64,000 nucleotides of DNA from Oceanimonas smirnovii ATCC BAA-899 (GTDB taxonomy: Bacteria > Pseudomonadota > Gammaproteobacteria > Enterobacterales > Aeromonadaceae). Location: contig NZ_KB908456.1 in NCBI RefSeq assembly GCF_000381965.1, forward strand, positions 217,559 through 281,558. The letters run 5' to 3'. Shown piece by piece: positions 47,204 through 57,845 of the stretch (its first letter is position 1; each line of letters begins with the position of its first letter). The position numbers were made by a program, and so were the translations under genes. Under the pieces are notes generated by a model. That model was not told the origin of the DNA and did no database searches. It saw only the letters and a program-made list of their open reading frames with translations.

Positions 47204-48694
47204 TCAGAGACTGGGAAAAGTAAAGTCGGAGGCCTGATGGCTGGCCCGCTCAGGCCACTTTTGGGTAATGGTTTTGCGCCGGGTATAAAAGCGCACCGCA
47301 TCCGGGCCATAGGCGGCCAGGTCACCAAACAAAGAGCGTTTCCAGCCGCCAAAGCTGTGGTAAGCAACCGGCACCGGCAGGGGCACATTAATGCCCACCA
47401 TGCCCACTTCAATCTGATCCCCAAACAGCCGCGCCGCTTCACCGTCGCGCGTAAACAAACAGGTGCCGTTGCCATATTCATGGGCATTAACCAGTGCTAT
47501 GGCTTCTTCCAGGCTGTTAACCCGTACCACACACAGCACAGGGCCAAAAATTTCTTCCCTGTAAATGCGCATCTCGGGGGTGACCCGGTCAAACAGACAG
47601 CCACCGATAAAATAACCATTTTCATGGCCCGCCACGGTCACCCCCCGGCCGTCCACTGCCAGCTCTGCCCCAGCCTGAATGCCGTCTTCTATATAGCCGG
47701 TGATTTTATCGAGATGCTCTTTGCTTATTACCGGCCCCATATCGTGCCCCCGCTCTGTGCCCGGGCCTATATTCAGCGCTTTAATCTTGTGGCTCAGCTT
47801 TTCGGTGAGCGCATCCGCCACCGCATCGCCCACACACACCGCCACCGAAATGGCCATACAGCGCTCACCGCAAGAGCCGTAGGCTGCTCCCATCAGAGCA
47901 TTGACCGCATTATCCAGATCCGCATCCGGCAGCAGCACCGCATGATTTTTGGCCCCGCCCAGCGCCTGCACCCGCTTGCCGTTGGCGGTGCCCTTGGCAT
48001 AAATATGCTCCGCCACCGGGGTGGAGCCAACAAAGCTGATGGCTTTAACATCTTTGTGCTCCAGCAGCGCATTTACCGCATCACGACCGCCCTGCACCAC
48101 GTTAATCACGCCTTTGGGCAGGCCGGCCTCTTCCAGCAGCCCGGCAATCAGCAACGAAGAAGAGGGATCTTTTTCCGAGGGTTTCAGCACAAAGCAGTTA
48201 CCGCAAGCAATGGCCATGGGAAACATCCACAGCGGCACCATGGCCGGAAAGTTAAACGGCGTAATGCCCGCCACCACACCCAGCGGCTGAAAATCGGACC
48301 AGGCGTCAATGTCCGGCCCCACATTACGGGTGTATTCCCCTTTTAGAAGGCCGGGCACACCACAGGCATATTCCACGTTTTCCATGCCCCGCTGCAGCTC
48401 GCCACGGGCATCTTCCAGGGTTTTGCCGTGCTCCTCGGCAATCAGCCGGCAAATATCATCCGCCCGTTCTTCCAGCAGTTGCAAATAACGAAACATGACT
48501 CTGGCACGCCTGGCCGGCGGTGTGTCACGCCAGGCCGGAAACGCCGCCTTCGCTGCTGCCACCGCCTGGCTCACCGTATTGGCATCGGCCATGGCCAGCT
48601 GTGCACACACCTCTCCCGTGGCCGGATTGAAAACCTCAAGAGTGTTATTGCCGTGATATTGTTCGCCGTTGATCAGATGAGGAATGGTGTTCAT
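47204..48694 (-). CDS. mmsA: CoA-acylating (methyl)malonate-semialdehyde dehydrogenase
   Basis: 496 residues of the aldehyde dehydrogenase superfamily. Catalytic Cys in GSCGERCMAIS, FVGSTPVAEHIYAKG (NAD loop), FNFPAMVPLWMFPMAI and the MmsA-typical INVPLPVPVAYHSFGGWKRS. It oxidises methylmalonate- or malonate-semialdehyde to propionyl- or acetyl-CoA. It lies 25 nt downstream of the aminotransferase gene; together they convert beta-alanine (or other omega-amino acids) to acetyl-CoA. Confidence 0.92.
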   Translation of the reverse strand: MNTIPHLINGEQYHGNNTLEVFNPATGEVCAQLAMADANTVSQAVAAAKAAFPAWRDTPPARRARVMFRYLQLLEERADDICRLIAEEHGKTLEDARGELQRGMENVEYACGVPGLLKGEYTRNVGPDIDAWSDFQPLGVVAGITPFNFPAMVPLWMFPMAIACGNCFVLKPSEKDPSSSLLIAGLLEEAGLPKGVINVVQGGRDAVNALLEHKDVKAISFVGSTPVAEHIYAKGTANGKRVQALGGAKNHAVLLPDADLDNAVNALMGAAYGSCGERCMAISVAVCVGDAVADALTEKLSHKIKALNIGPGTERGHDMGPVISKEHLDKITGYIEDGIQAGAELAVDGRGVTVAGHENGYFIGGCLFDRVTPEMRIYREEIFGPVLCVVRVNSLEEAIALVNAHEYGNGTCLFTRDGEAARLFGDQIEVGMVGINVPLPVPVAYHSFGGWKRSLFGDLAAYGPDAVRFYTRRKTITQKWPERASHQASDFTFPSL

Positions 48695-48719
48695 GGAAAA
48701 TCCTTGTTTTGAGTTCGAT

Positions 48720-50060
48720 TCAAATCAATACGCCCGCTACCGCATTAAACAGCTGCTCCAGCTCGTCGGGGGTGGAGATAAAGGGCGGGCCAAATTGTAG
48801 GGTGTCGCCGCCAAAGCGCACGTAATAACCCGCCTGCCACAGCTGTATTGCCAGCTCCATGGGCCGGCGCGCCGGTTCGCCCGGGTAAGGTGCCAGCTGC
48901 ACCGCACCAGCCAGGCCGCAGTTACGAATATCAACCACATGAGGCAGCCCCCTGAGCCTGTGTATCTGCTCCTCAAATGTGGGCATAAGCTGTTTAACCC
49001 GGGCGGGTATGTCTTCTTCAGTCAGCACATTTAAAGAAGCCATAGCTGCGGCACAGGCCACCGGATGGCCGGAATAGGTATAACCGTGGGCAAACTCCAC
49101 CATGTAGTCCGGCCCTGGCTGCTCCATAAAGGCCTGATAAATATGTTCTTTGGCAATGACGGCTCCCATGGGCACCACGCCGTTGGTTAACTGTTTGGCC
49201 AGGTTCATGATATCGGGCACCACGCCAAAGAAGTCGGCACCAAACATCTCGCCCATGCGGCCAAAACCGGTGATCACTTCATCAAATATCAGCAAAATGT
49301 CGTGTTCATCACAGAGTGTGCGCAGCCGCTGCAAATAGCCCACCGGCGGCACTATGACTCCCGCCGAGCCCGACATGGGCTCTACGATGACGGCGGCAAT
49401 GTTTGAGGCATCGTTCAGTTCAATCAGTTGCAGCAGCGTATCGGCAAGCTCAGCCCCCTGCTCCGGCTGGCCACGGCTGAAGGCGTTTTCCTTCAGCAGG
49501 GTATGAGGCAGATGATCCGCATCCAGCAGCTGGCCATAATGTTTGCGGTTGGGGCCCATACCGCCCACGCTGGTGCCGCCCATATTCACGCCATGATAGC
49601 CCTTGGCGCGGCCAATCAGCCGGGTTTTCTCCGGCTTGCCTTTGGCCCGCCAGTAGGCGCGTGCCATTTTCAGGGCGGTGTCGGCACATTCCGAGCCGGA
49701 GTTGGTAAAAAACACGCGGCTCAAGTCTGCCGGTGCCATGGATGCCAGTTTTTCCGCCAGCTCAAAGGCCAGCAGATGGCCGGTCTGAAAGCCGGGGGCA
49801 TAATCCAGGGTATGCAGCTGCTGATGAATGGCCTCAATGATTTTGGGGTGCTTGTGGCCAAGGCCGGTGCACCACAGTCCCGAGAGGCTGTCGAACAAGC
49901 GGCGGCCATCCACATCGGTAAAATAAGCACCCTCGGCCCCGGCCACCAGCCGGGGTGCTGCCTTAAAGGCCCGGTTACCGGTAAAAGGCATCCAGAATGC
50001 ATCCAGGTTCAGCTGCTCACTCAGCTGCGGTTTGCTGACGATATTTGCCATGGTATTCAT
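48720..50060 (-). CDS. Omega-amino acid/beta-alanine:pyruvate aminotransferase
   Basis: 446 residues from ATG 50060 (GAGGTGGTG just upstream; ATG 50075 and 50051 are alternatives). Class III aminotransferase: PLP contacts in [16 protein letters not shown]260 ([13 protein letters not shown]) and Lys 289 ([12 protein letters not shown]). High similarity of [15 protein letters not shown] and [10 protein letters not shown] to omega-amino acid:pyruvate transaminase (BauA/OAPT). Makes malonate semialdehyde for the next enzyme. First gene of the catabolic pair, divergent from a LysR regulator. Confidence 0.9.
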   Translation of the reverse strand: MNTMANIVSKPQLSEQLNLDAFWMPFTGNRAFKAAPRLVAGAEGAYFTDVDGRRLFDSLSGLWCTGLGHKHPKIIEAIHQQLHTLDYAPGFQTGHLLAFELAEKLASMAPADLSRVFFTNSGSECADTALKMARAYWRAKGKPEKTRLIGRAKGYHGVNMGGTSVGGMGPNRKHYGQLLDADHLPHTLLKENAFSRGQPEQGAELADTLLQLIELNDASNIAAVIVEPMSGSAGVIVPPVGYLQRLRTLCDEHDILLIFDEVITGFGRMGEMFGADFFGVVPDIMNLAKQLTNGVVPMGAVIAKEHIYQAFMEQPGPDYMVEFAHGYTYSGHPVACAAAMASLNVLTEEDIPARVKQLMPTFEEQIHRLRGLPHVVDIRNCGLAGAVQLAPYPGEPARRPMELAIQLWQAGYYVRFGGDTLQFGPPFISTPDELEQLFNAVAGVLI

Positions 50061-50116
50061 CACCACCTCATCCATTCATTCTGAACGTTGTCCTTTGGCC
50101 ACCTGATTAACACGCA

Positions 50117-50232
50117 AAGCATCAGTGCGGTTGCACTCCGCCGACACACTTCGAGCCCATCCATGGGACGTTCTGCACATGCCTTCCATGGCATGTGACG
50201 GTCGGCTACGGCAATCCCCACTGTTGCTTCGC
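50117..50232. repeat. Short relative of the inverted-end element
   Basis: 50117-50154 is identical to 27664-27701, and 50186-50229 matches about 27863-27906 with few changes. The outer ends, GCAAAGCATCAGTGCGG and CCCCACTGTTGCTTCGC, are an imperfect inverted pair, so this is a compact palindromic copy. It sits in the regulatory region between the aminotransferase and LysR genes (50061-50319), which holds no gene. Confidence 0.65.
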
Positions 50233-50319
50233 ACTCAGACCTGAGCCCTTATCTTGGTTGCAGTTACACACTTGTTAAATATAAACTTTGTGAACCTCAG
50301 TTAAGGGAATGCTGAACCA

Positions 50320-51198
50320 ATGGCAAATATAAAAACACTGGGTCAAATCAGCGATTTTGAGCTCAAACTGCTTCGGGTGTTTCGCACTGTGGCGGCCTGT
50401 GGCGGCTTTGCTGCCGCCGAGGTGGCGCTGGGCATCAGCCGGGCGGCCATCAGCATGCAAATGGCGGATCTGGAAAAGCGGCTGCAGGTAAAGCTGTGTC
50501 AACGCGGGCGCGCCGGCTTTGCCCTGACCGATGAAGGAAAACGGGTGCTGGAAGCCAGCGACCGGCTGTTTGGCGCGGTGGAGTACTTCAGGGCCGAGCT
50601 GAACGATCTGCACCGGCACTTGCGGGGCACTCTGATCATTGGCATTACCGACAACCTGGTGTCTCATCCGGGCATGAAAATTACCCATGGCCTGGCCGCC
50701 CTCAAGGCCAAAGGCCCGGAGGTGCACATTGATCTGCGTATGCAACCGTCCGACGACATAGAAATGGGCGTGCTCGACGGCCGGCTTAATGTGGGTGTGA
50801 TCCCTCAGGTCAGGGAGCTGCCGGGGCTGCATTACTCCCCGCTTTATAAAGAAAGCAACTGGCTTTATTGCGCCGACTCACATCCCTTGTTCAATGCTCA
50901 AAACATCAATACCGAAGGTCATGAAGTGGTGCAGCCGCGCTTTCAGCAGGCAGCCGAGGCCGCAGCCCTCTATGCAGGGCACACCACGGGTGCCCATGCC
51001 AACGATCGGGAAGGTATTTTATTTCTGGTGCTGACCGGTTGTTATCTGGGCTATCTGCCCGAGCACTATGCCGCCCCCTGGGTGGCCGCCGGCCGGCTGA
51101 GACCCTTGCAACCGGGCTTTACCACCCGCTTTTGCGTCATTACCGCCCGCAGCCGGCGCAGCAACCTGGTAGTCGATACCTTTCTTGATACGCTGTAA
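50320..51198 (+). CDS. LysR-family regulator of the beta-alanine pair
   Basis: 292 residues. Helix-turn-helix LLRVFRTVAACGGFAAAEVALGISRAAISMQMADLEKRLQ at about 14-53, and a substrate domain with GTLIIGITDNLVSHPGM and FLVLTGCYLGYLPEHYA. The divergent position 259 nt from the aminotransferase start is the usual arrangement for a LysR activator of that operon. The assigned role rests on context. Confidence 0.87.
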   Translation: MANIKTLGQISDFELKLLRVFRTVAACGGFAAAEVALGISRAAISMQMADLEKRLQVKLCQRGRAGFALTDEGKRVLEASDRLFGAVEYFRAELNDLHRHLRGTLIIGITDNLVSHPGMKITHGLAALKAKGPEVHIDLRMQPSDDIEMGVLDGRLNVGVIPQVRELPGLHYSPLYKESNWLYCADSHPLFNAQNINTEGHEVVQPRFQQAAEAAALYAGHTTGAHANDREGILFLVLTGCYLGYLPEHYAAPWVAAGRLRPLQPGFTTRFCVITARSRRSNLVVDTFLDTL

Positions 51199-51296
51199 CG
51201 ATGAACAAGGTGCCTACTGTTTCAGCAAAGCGGCCTGCGCGATGGCCCCGAAGGCGTTATTAACGAATTAAAACGGTAAGTCAGATGCTGCCGGTT

Positions 51297-53180
51297 TTAT
51301 ACCTTGAACCGGCTCAGCAACTGATCCTGACGCTGCATTTGATCCAGCATGCCCTGACATTTTCTCAACTGCTCCAGCGCTCCGCCGGCAACGCCCTGAC
51401 TGATATCCCGAATATTGGTGGTATTCTGGTTAATCTCTTCACTGGTGGCGCTTTGCTCTTCCGCTGCTGTGGCAATCTGCAGGTTCATATCATTAATACG
51501 GGCAATGGCTTCACGAATACGCACCAGAACTTCATTTGCTTCTGCTGCATCAGTGGTGGTCTCTGCAGCCAGTGCCTGACTTTGCTGCATTTTGTGCTCG
51601 GTTTGCTGTACTCCCTGCTGCAGCTGCTCGATCATCTCGCTGATTTCACGGGTAGACTGCTGAGTACGAGAAGCCAGTGAACGAACCTCATCCGCCACCA
51701 CTGCAAAGCCCCTGCCCGTCTCACCTGCCCGGGCCGCCTCAATGGCCGCATTCAAGGCCAGTAAATTAGTCTGCTCGGCAATGTCAGTGATCACAGACAA
51801 AATAGATTCTATATTGCGACTAAGCTGAGCCAGCTCATTAACTGATGTCATGGTTTCATCCATATCAGCAGACAGCCGTTCTATGGCCTGTGTAGAACGC
51901 GCCACCACAGCAACGCCCTGCTCGGTTTCATGACTGGCGGCGTTCGCCGCCTCAGCAGCCTGCTGTGCATGGCGGGCTACATCATTGGCTGTGGCAGCCA
52001 TTTCATGCATGGCAGTGGCAAGCTGATCAAGCTCCTGAAGTTGTCGCTGTAATTCCTGTTCAGCCTGTTCCGACTGCTCCGATGTTTCATTAATGCTCGA
52101 TTTAAGCGACCGGGCACTGGTCATGACATTTCCAATAAGCTGCTGTAAATGAGCAAGAAACCCATTGAACTCGCCGGCAACCAGCGCAAATTCATCTTTT
52201 CTGGTAACAGGCAGACGCTTGGTCAGATCACCTTCACCACTGTTAATATCGGTAAGAGAACGATACAGACCTCCCAGCGGCTTCAGCTGACGGGTCATCA
52301 GCAGCACCAGTATTGCCAGACTGACCGTCACTCCAAAACCGGCAATTGTCATTGACTGCCACTGCAGTCTGTCAGCCCGGGCCATCACAATATTTTCATT
52401 CAGTGCTACACCAATGTACCAGTCTGCCCCCTGCAGATCGTGGAGGGGCGTAAACGCCACCCAGTGGGGCTGCCCATCAAGCTCAAAGGTATGCAGCTCA
52501 TTGCTCAGCGCCGGCATTTCACCATTAAACAATTCACTTAATTGACGGCCGTTGAGAGCACTGTCCGGGTGAGAAATAATATTACCGTTACCGGCCACCA
52601 GAAAAGCATGACCAGCCCCGTTAAAATCAATCACATTGACAGACTCAGACACGCTTTTCAGACTGAGATCACCGCCAAAAGCGCCCAGAAAGGTGCCGTT
52701 ATCAGTAAGTTTGGCTACTGCAGAAATCAGAATTTCACCGGTGCTGGCATCAGCATAGGGCTCGGTTAATATGGCGCTGTCAGCTTGCCGTGCCAGCTGA
52801 TACCAGCCCCGCTGACGGGCATCCCAGCCCGGAGGGTTCCAGCTGGGTGTATTACTGATGGCTCGTCCGTATTCGCTCTCCAGACCACCAAATACAAGCA
52901 TGAATTCTTCGGCCAGCAAAGGCAGATCAAATGTCTGCTGTACCTGCTCACGGCTGAAATCACTGCTGATTTGCTGAGCAGCCATATCGATAAGAGCAAG
53001 CTTGCCATTAAGCCAGCTTTCAATCTGACGAGCCAGGGTGGCACTGGTTTCATGAACAGACGCCGCAGTCTGCTCTCGCAGGCTTTCCCGTACCTGCGAA
53101 AGCTGCAACCAGGACAGCAAACCAACGGTGAGCAACAATACGGCAGCAGCAGTCAGCCCCACCTTATGCGTCAGTTTCAT
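51297..53180 (-). CDS. Methyl-accepting chemotaxis protein, dCache sensor
   Basis: 627 residues from ATG 53180 (AAGGAA 7 nt upstream). TM1 about 7-28, a periplasmic double Cache domain to about 275, TM2 about 280-302, HAMP, then a long signalling hairpin with the tip [32 protein letters not shown]. The Cache pocket has R..WY ([10 protein letters not shown]) and YADASTGE, close to the amino-acid-binding dCache motif, with Trp where the first Tyr is usual. No C-terminal NWETF-type CheR tether. Probable amino-acid or related amine receptor. Confidence 0.93.
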   Translation of the reverse strand: MKLTHKVGLTAAAVLLLTVGLLSWLQLSQVRESLREQTAASVHETSATLARQIESWLNGKLALIDMAAQQISSDFSREQVQQTFDLPLLAEEFMLVFGGLESEYGRAISNTPSWNPPGWDARQRGWYQLARQADSAILTEPYADASTGEILISAVAKLTDNGTFLGAFGGDLSLKSVSESVNVIDFNGAGHAFLVAGNGNIISHPDSALNGRQLSELFNGEMPALSNELHTFELDGQPHWVAFTPLHDLQGADWYIGVALNENIVMARADRLQWQSMTIAGFGVTVSLAILVLLMTRQLKPLGGLYRSLTDINSGEGDLTKRLPVTRKDEFALVAGEFNGFLAHLQQLIGNVMTSARSLKSSINETSEQSEQAEQELQRQLQELDQLATAMHEMAATANDVARHAQQAAEAANAASHETEQGVAVVARSTQAIERLSADMDETMTSVNELAQLSRNIESILSVITDIAEQTNLLALNAAIEAARAGETGRGFAVVADEVRSLASRTQQSTREISEMIEQLQQGVQQTEHKMQQSQALAAETTTDAAEANEVLVRIREAIARINDMNLQIATAAEEQSATSEEINQNTTNIRDISQGVAGGALEQLRKCQGMLDQMQRQDQLLSRFKV

Positions 53181-53284
53181 CAAACATTCCTTGTCATATA
53201 CTGATGATATGGTACTTAAGTGGTATTGAACTGCCGAAAAGAATCAAAAGCAACCGCTTGCTGTCACATTTCTGCACACTCCTG

Positions 53285-53917
53285 TTACAACTTCGCCTCC
53301 AGCTCTTTAATCCGTGCCTTTAATCTTTCCACCTCAGCTTCCAGCTCTTGAATACGGGCTGCGCTGTTTTCGACAGCCGATACTGCAGCAGCCGGTGCGC
53401 CGGCATCAGCCACAGGAACATCGCCAAATAAATGAGCATAGCGGGCTTCCCGCTTGCCGGGCAGGCGCGCCAGTTTTACGACATAAGGGCCTTTTTCCAT
53501 CAGGCTGTGCAGGCAGGCATCCACTTCACTGACGTCACCAAACTGATGCAGCCGGGCACAGCGGCTGCGCAGCTCTCCCGGAGTTTGCGGACCACGCAGC
53601 AGCAGCTCGCAGATGATGGCCAGCTCACCGTCATTGAAGTGCAGCTCGCCAAACTCGGTATTGCAAAAACGGTGCTGATACTTTGCCGCCCGGGCATTAA
53701 AGCCCGCCACATTGTTCACCAGCCGCCGTGCACCCAGGTTATTCAGTACCGACTGCACATCGCCTTCACTCAGGCTCATCACAGGATCTCGGTTGCTTTT
53801 CTGGTTGCAGGCGTTAATCAGAGAGTTCAGCGTCAGCGGATATACATCGGGCGTAGATACCTGCTTTTCAATCAGGCAGCCAACAACACGTTGCTCCAGG
53901 GCAGAGAGTTTTTCCAT
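53285..53917 (-). CDS. yceH: YceH-family protein (DUF480)
   Basis: 210 residues. Two winged-helix modules: LSALEQRVVGCLIEKQVSTPDVYPLTLNSL...ACNQKSNRDPVM (hallmark of YceH) and LLLRGPQTPGELRSRC. The C-terminus is a short coiled coil (RIQELEAEVERLKARIKELEAKL), longer than in E. coli. Function unknown. Confidence 0.93.
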   Translation of the reverse strand: MEKLSALEQRVVGCLIEKQVSTPDVYPLTLNSLINACNQKSNRDPVMSLSEGDVQSVLNNLGARRLVNNVAGFNARAAKYQHRFCNTEFGELHFNDGELAIICELLLRGPQTPGELRSRCARLHQFGDVSEVDACLHSLMEKGPYVVKLARLPGKREARYAHLFGDVPVADAGAPAAAVSAVENSAARIQELEAEVERLKARIKELEAKL

Positions 53918-53988
53918 AACCGGGCTCCTTGTGTTTGTCTGCTGTCCAAATTACCTGACTATTAAAAAAACACCAATGTTTTCCGCCA

Positions 53989-54324
53989 CTAAGCTGCAAC
54001 CAGTGGTGGCTCCAGCGGTGGCAGGCCGTGGGCAGCTCTGGCCCGGTTGCAGGCACCTTCGGCATCAAAGGCCTCAAAGTCCCGGCAGGGCCCGGGCCGG
54101 TTTTCATAAATACTACAGGACACACAGCCTCCCACTTCGCCTTGCAGCGCCACACAACGCGGTGAAGGCTGATTGGTGCCTTTCATGGCCAGACGCGCAA
54201 ACGATACCGGCTCGGTCAGTGCTTCGGGCACGGCAAAGTCGCTGTGCACTTCGCCCCAATAAAATGACACGCGAAAAAACGCACAACAAGCACCACAATT
54301 CAAACAAGGATTGCCACCACTCAT
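53989..54324 (-). CDS. YkgJ-family cysteine cluster protein
   Basis: 111 residues from ATG 54324 (GGGAGG and TAAGG upstream). Cysteines arranged as CLNCGACCAFF, C at about 57, CVSCSIYENRPGPCRDF and C near 90 fit the UPF0153/YkgJ zinc- or iron-binding family. The first ATG at 54384 is not supported by a site. Function not known. Confidence 0.87.
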   Translation of the reverse strand: MSGGNPCLNCGACCAFFRVSFYWGEVHSDFAVPEALTEPVSFARLAMKGTNQPSPRCVALQGEVGGCVSCSIYENRPGPCRDFEAFDAEGACNRARAAHGLPPLEPPLVAA

Positions 54325-54537
54325 CAACGCCTTACCTCCCGGCAAAACAACACAGTGACGAAAACAAAAAATTGAGCACAACAAAAAGAAGCCAGCGAAC
54401 AGAGCGAACGCTCAACGCAGCGGCAATATAAATAAATCGAAAATCGGTGCCAGGCAAGACATTGCGTGCGCCAACAGGCTTTTTATTCCGGCTGATTCCG
54501 GCATACTTTACGCAGTTGTTACAAAAAGGAGGCATTC

Positions 54538-55089
54538 ATGCTGATGCAACCCGAAAAGGCCGCTTTGCTGGTCGTTGATATTCAGGAAAAACTGGTCCCT
54601 GCCATTCATCAGGGTGACCAGCTGGCCGCCCGTGCCAGCTGGCTGATACAGGCCTGTCAAATACTGAATATTCCCACCCTGTTCACCGAACAATACCCCC
54701 GTGGCCTGGGCCATACTCTGCCCACGCTCACCAGTCTGGTCGAGCGCCCAGCGGTTTCCACCAAAGTGCATTTTTCTGCGGTGGCCGGCGGCTGTCTGCC
54801 CAGAGAATGGCAAAGCCGCAGTCAGATCATTGTGTGCGGCATGGAAACCCATGTGTGCGTGCTGCAAACCGTGCTCGATCTGCTGCAAAATGGCAAAAAC
54901 GTCTTTGTAGTAGCCGATGTGGTAGGCAGCCGTACTGAAGAAAATCGTCAGCTGGGTCTGGAGCGTATGCGCAACGCCGGTGCCCAGATTGTCAGCCGTG
55001 AAATGGTGGTGTTCGAACTGATGCAACAAGCCGGCACCGACACCTTTAAAACCATCAGCAAACAGTTTTTGGTCGGCGACCAGCCCTGA
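54538..55089 (+). CDS. Isochorismatase-family hydrolase
   Basis: 183 residues. The catalytic triad is present: D14 (LLVVDIQEKL), K76 (STKVHFS) and C107 (CGMETHVCVLQTVLDLL), with the cis-peptide VVADVVGSR loop. AAAGGAGG lies 5 nt before ATG 54538. The group (ISOC1/YcaC-like) hydrolyses amides or enol ethers; the substrate is not predictable here. Monocistronic. Confidence 0.9.
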   Translation: MLMQPEKAALLVVDIQEKLVPAIHQGDQLAARASWLIQACQILNIPTLFTEQYPRGLGHTLPTLTSLVERPAVSTKVHFSAVAGGCLPREWQSRSQIIVCGMETHVCVLQTVLDLLQNGKNVFVVADVVGSRTEENRQLGLERMRNAGAQIVSREMVVFELMQQAGTDTFKTISKQFLVGDQP

Positions 55090-55179
55090 CCCCTTCGGGG
55101 AGCCATAAGCTGTCAGCTGTAAGTGGCAAAAATTGCAGGTTCTGAGCTGTACCTGTAAACAGTGTATGGCTGCTGGATG

Positions 55180-55201
55180 GCTCCGGCCCGGAGGCCGGAG
55201 C
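55180..55201. terminator. Hairpin between convergent genes
   Basis: GCTCCGGCC (55180-55188) and GGCCGGAGC (55193-55201) form a perfect 9-bp stem with loop CGGA. There is no U-tract. A smaller hairpin CCCC-TTC-GGGG follows the isochorismatase-family stop. Nothing else is seen in 55090-55280. Confidence 0.45.
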
Positions 55202-55280
55202 ACATGGGAAGGCCGTAGCAACATTCCGCAGCCGGCTTCATGTTGAAATTCGCTGCGCTCATTGCCAACCTTCCCCAATA

Positions 55281-56702
55281 TTACCTCTTGTCCCAGATCC
55301 CTTCTTCCAGCTGGCTTTTCAGCTCGGGATATTTGGTCACATCAAAGGTGGGCAGCCGGCCCAGCTTGCGCTGGTTGTTATAATCTTTGGCAAGTTTCAC
55401 TACCACACCCGACAGCAGCAAGATAGCCACCAGGTTAATCAGTGCCATCATGCCCATGGAGGTATCGGCCATGGCCCAGATAATAGGCAGCTCACCCACA
55501 GAGCCAAACATCACCATGCCCAGCACAAACAGCCGGAACACCAGCAGGCCGCCTTCGTGGTTGTGCTCCAGAAACACCAGGTTGTTCTCGGCGTAGGCAT
55601 AGTTGGCCACTATGCTGGTAAAGGCAAAAAACAAAATGGCAATGGCAATAAAGATATTGCCCCACTCACCCACCTCGCTCGACAGCGCTTTCTGTGTCAG
55701 CTCAATGCCGGTCACACCAGAGCCTGGTTCAAACTGACCCGACAGCAGAATAATAGACGCGGTACAGGTACAGATCACAAGAGTATCAGCAAACACACCA
55801 AGCATTTGCACATAGCCCTGAGACGCCGGATGGGGCGGATAAGGGGTAGCCGAGGCTGCCGCGTTGGGTGCCGAGCCCATGCCTGCCTCGTTAGAGAACA
55901 GACCGCGCTTAATGCCATTAATCAGTGCCTGAGAAATGGCATAACCCATGGCACCACCACCGGCCTGCTCCAGACCAAAAGCTGATTTCACTATTAACGA
56001 CAGCACACCGGGCAGCTCAGTTATGTTCATGGCCACCACCACCAGCGCAATCAGCAAATATGCCAGCGCCATCACCGGCACCACCAGTTCTGCAAAGCGC
56101 GCTATGGTGCGCAAGCCACCAAAAATAATCAGCCCTGCCAGCACCACCAGCACCATACCGGAAGCCCATTCGGGCACATTAAAGGCCACCTGCATGGCAG
56201 CACTGATAGAATTGGCCTGCACCGCGTTGAATACCAGACCAAACGCAATAATCAGAAAAATGGCAAACAACACCCCCATCCAGCGCATGCCCAGGCCGCG
56301 CTCCATGTAATAGGCCGGCCCGCCACGATAGTTGCCCTCATCGTCTTTTACCTTGTAAAGCTGGGCCAGCGCGCTTTCGGCAAACGCAGTAGCCATACCA
56401 ATCAGAGCAATCAGCCACATCCAGAAAATAGCGCCCGGTCCGCCCAGATAGAGCGCCACCGCTACCCCGGCCAGATTGCCGGTGCCCACCCGGGCCGCCA
56501 GACTGGTGCATAACGCCTGAAACGATGAAATGCCCGCCGCATCAGCTTTACGGCTGTTTTTCAGCACTGAAAACATATGGCCAAAATGGCGGAATTGAAT
56601 AAAACCTAATCGAAAGGTAAAAAATACGCCCACACCCAGCAGCAGGTAGATCAGTACGGATCCCCACAGCAGATTGTTGATAAAGGCAATAACAGAATCC
56701 AT
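55281..56702 (-). CDS. Alanine/glycine:cation symporter (AGCS family)
   Basis: 473 residues from ATG 56702 (AGAGGT 5-6 nt upstream; the frame opens 57 nt earlier). About 10 membrane helices and the AGCS signature GPGAIFWMWLIALIGMATAFAES, together with RVGTGNLAGVAVAL, GGPAYYMERGLG and SNEAGMGSAPNAAAS. Imports alanine or glycine with Na+. Divergent from transaldolase. Confidence 0.93.
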   Translation of the reverse strand: MDSVIAFINNLLWGSVLIYLLLGVGVFFTFRLGFIQFRHFGHMFSVLKNSRKADAAGISSFQALCTSLAARVGTGNLAGVAVALYLGGPGAIFWMWLIALIGMATAFAESALAQLYKVKDDEGNYRGGPAYYMERGLGMRWMGVLFAIFLIIAFGLVFNAVQANSISAAMQVAFNVPEWASGMVLVVLAGLIIFGGLRTIARFAELVVPVMALAYLLIALVVVAMNITELPGVLSLIVKSAFGLEQAGGGAMGYAISQALINGIKRGLFSNEAGMGSAPNAAASATPYPPHPASQGYVQMLGVFADTLVICTCTASIILLSGQFEPGSGVTGIELTQKALSSEVGEWGNIFIAIAILFFAFTSIVANYAYAENNLVFLEHNHEGGLLVFRLFVLGMVMFGSVGELPIIWAMADTSMGMMALINLVAILLLSGVVVKLAKDYNNQRKLGRLPTFDVTKYPELKSQLEEGIWDKR

Positions 56703-56828
56703 GAACACCTCTGCGTTAGTCCTGTATGAAGCGGGGCAATGTACCACAAGCGCCCGCATGGCGATAAATGACTTTTGTGCCGGATAAAATTAGAATATAG
56801 CGCTAACACACACCCACAGGACCCGTTC

Positions 56829-57782
56829 ATGGCCAATTCACTTACTCAACTGCGCAAGCTCACTACAGTGGTAGCCGACACCGGCGACATTGAAGCCATT
56901 CGCAAATATCAGCCCGAAGACGCCACCACCAACCCCTCACTCATTCTGAAAGCGGCACAAATTACGGAATATCGCCCGCTGCTGGAAGACGCCGTTAGCT
57001 GGGCCAAAGCACAAAGCCAGAATGCAGAGCAGCAGCTGATCGACGCTTCCGACAAGCTGGCCGTGAACATTGGCTGTGAAATCCTGAAAATTATTCCCGG
57101 ACGCATCTCTACCGAGGTAGATGCTCGTTTATCGTTTGACACTGAAGCCAGCATTGCCAAGGCCCGCCGCCTTGTCGCCCTGTATGCCGATGCCGGTGTG
57201 TCCAAAGAGCGTATTCTGATCAAACTGGCGTCGACCTGGGAAGGCATTCGTGCTGCTGAAGTGCTTGAAAAAGAAGGTATTAACTGTAACCTGACGCTGC
57301 TGTTCAGCTTTGCTCAGGCCCGTGCCTGTGCCGAAGCCGGCGCGTACCTGATCTCTCCTTTTGTGGGTCGTATTCTCGACTGGTATAAAAACAACACCGA
57401 CAAGAAAGACTACACTGCAGAGGAAGATCCCGGCGTACAGTCTGTTACCCGCATTTATAACTACTACAAAACCCACGGCTATAGCACAGTCGTCATGGGA
57501 GCCAGCTTCCGTAATACCGGCGAAATCATTGAGCTGGCCGGCTGCGATCGCCTCACCATTGGCCCTGACCTGCTGGAAGAGCTGAACAATGCCAGCGTAA
57601 CAGTGACAGCCAAGCTGAAAGACACCGGAGCTAATGAAGACCGCCCCGCTCCCATGACCGAAGCCGAGTTCCGCTGGGAGCAAAACCAGGACGCCATGGC
57701 TACCGAGAAGCTGGCCGAAGGCATTCGTAACTTCGCGGTAGATCAGGGCAAGCTGGAAGACATGCTGAAGGCGATGATCTGA
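56829..57782 (+). CDS. tal: Transaldolase
   Basis: 317 residues from ATG 56829, matching E. coli TalB from the MxxSLTQLR start on. Schiff-base Lys 132 ([12 protein letters not shown]), [10 protein letters not shown] and [12 protein letters not shown]. Moves dihydroxyacetone units between sugar phosphates in the pentose phosphate pathway. Followed by a terminator. Confidence 0.96.
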   Translation: MANSLTQLRKLTTVVADTGDIEAIRKYQPEDATTNPSLILKAAQITEYRPLLEDAVSWAKAQSQNAEQQLIDASDKLAVNIGCEILKIIPGRISTEVDARLSFDTEASIAKARRLVALYADAGVSKERILIKLASTWEGIRAAEVLEKEGINCNLTLLFSFAQARACAEAGAYLISPFVGRILDWYKNNTDKKDYTAEEDPGVQSVTRIYNYYKTHGYSTVVMGASFRNTGEIIELAGCDRLTIGPDLLEELNNASVTVTAKLKDTGANEDRPAPMTEAEFRWEQNQDAMATEKLAEGIRNFAVDQGKLEDMLKAMI

Positions 57783-57810
57783 CCTCCGTCCACGATTTAA
57801 CAGAATAAAA

Positions 57811-57836
57811 AAGGCGTCTTGCGACGCCTTGATTAT
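57811..57836 (+). terminator. Terminator of transaldolase
   Basis: AAGGCGTC (57811-57818) and GACGCCTT (57823-57830) with loop TTGC, preceded by a run of A. The A-run makes it usable by the convergent DUF3545 gene as well. Confidence 0.82.
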
Positions 57837-57845
57837 TTTGTGCTC

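Noticed and set aside
47237..48346. 369-codon frame opposite mmsA
   Set aside because: Shadow of a confidently identified dehydrogenase.
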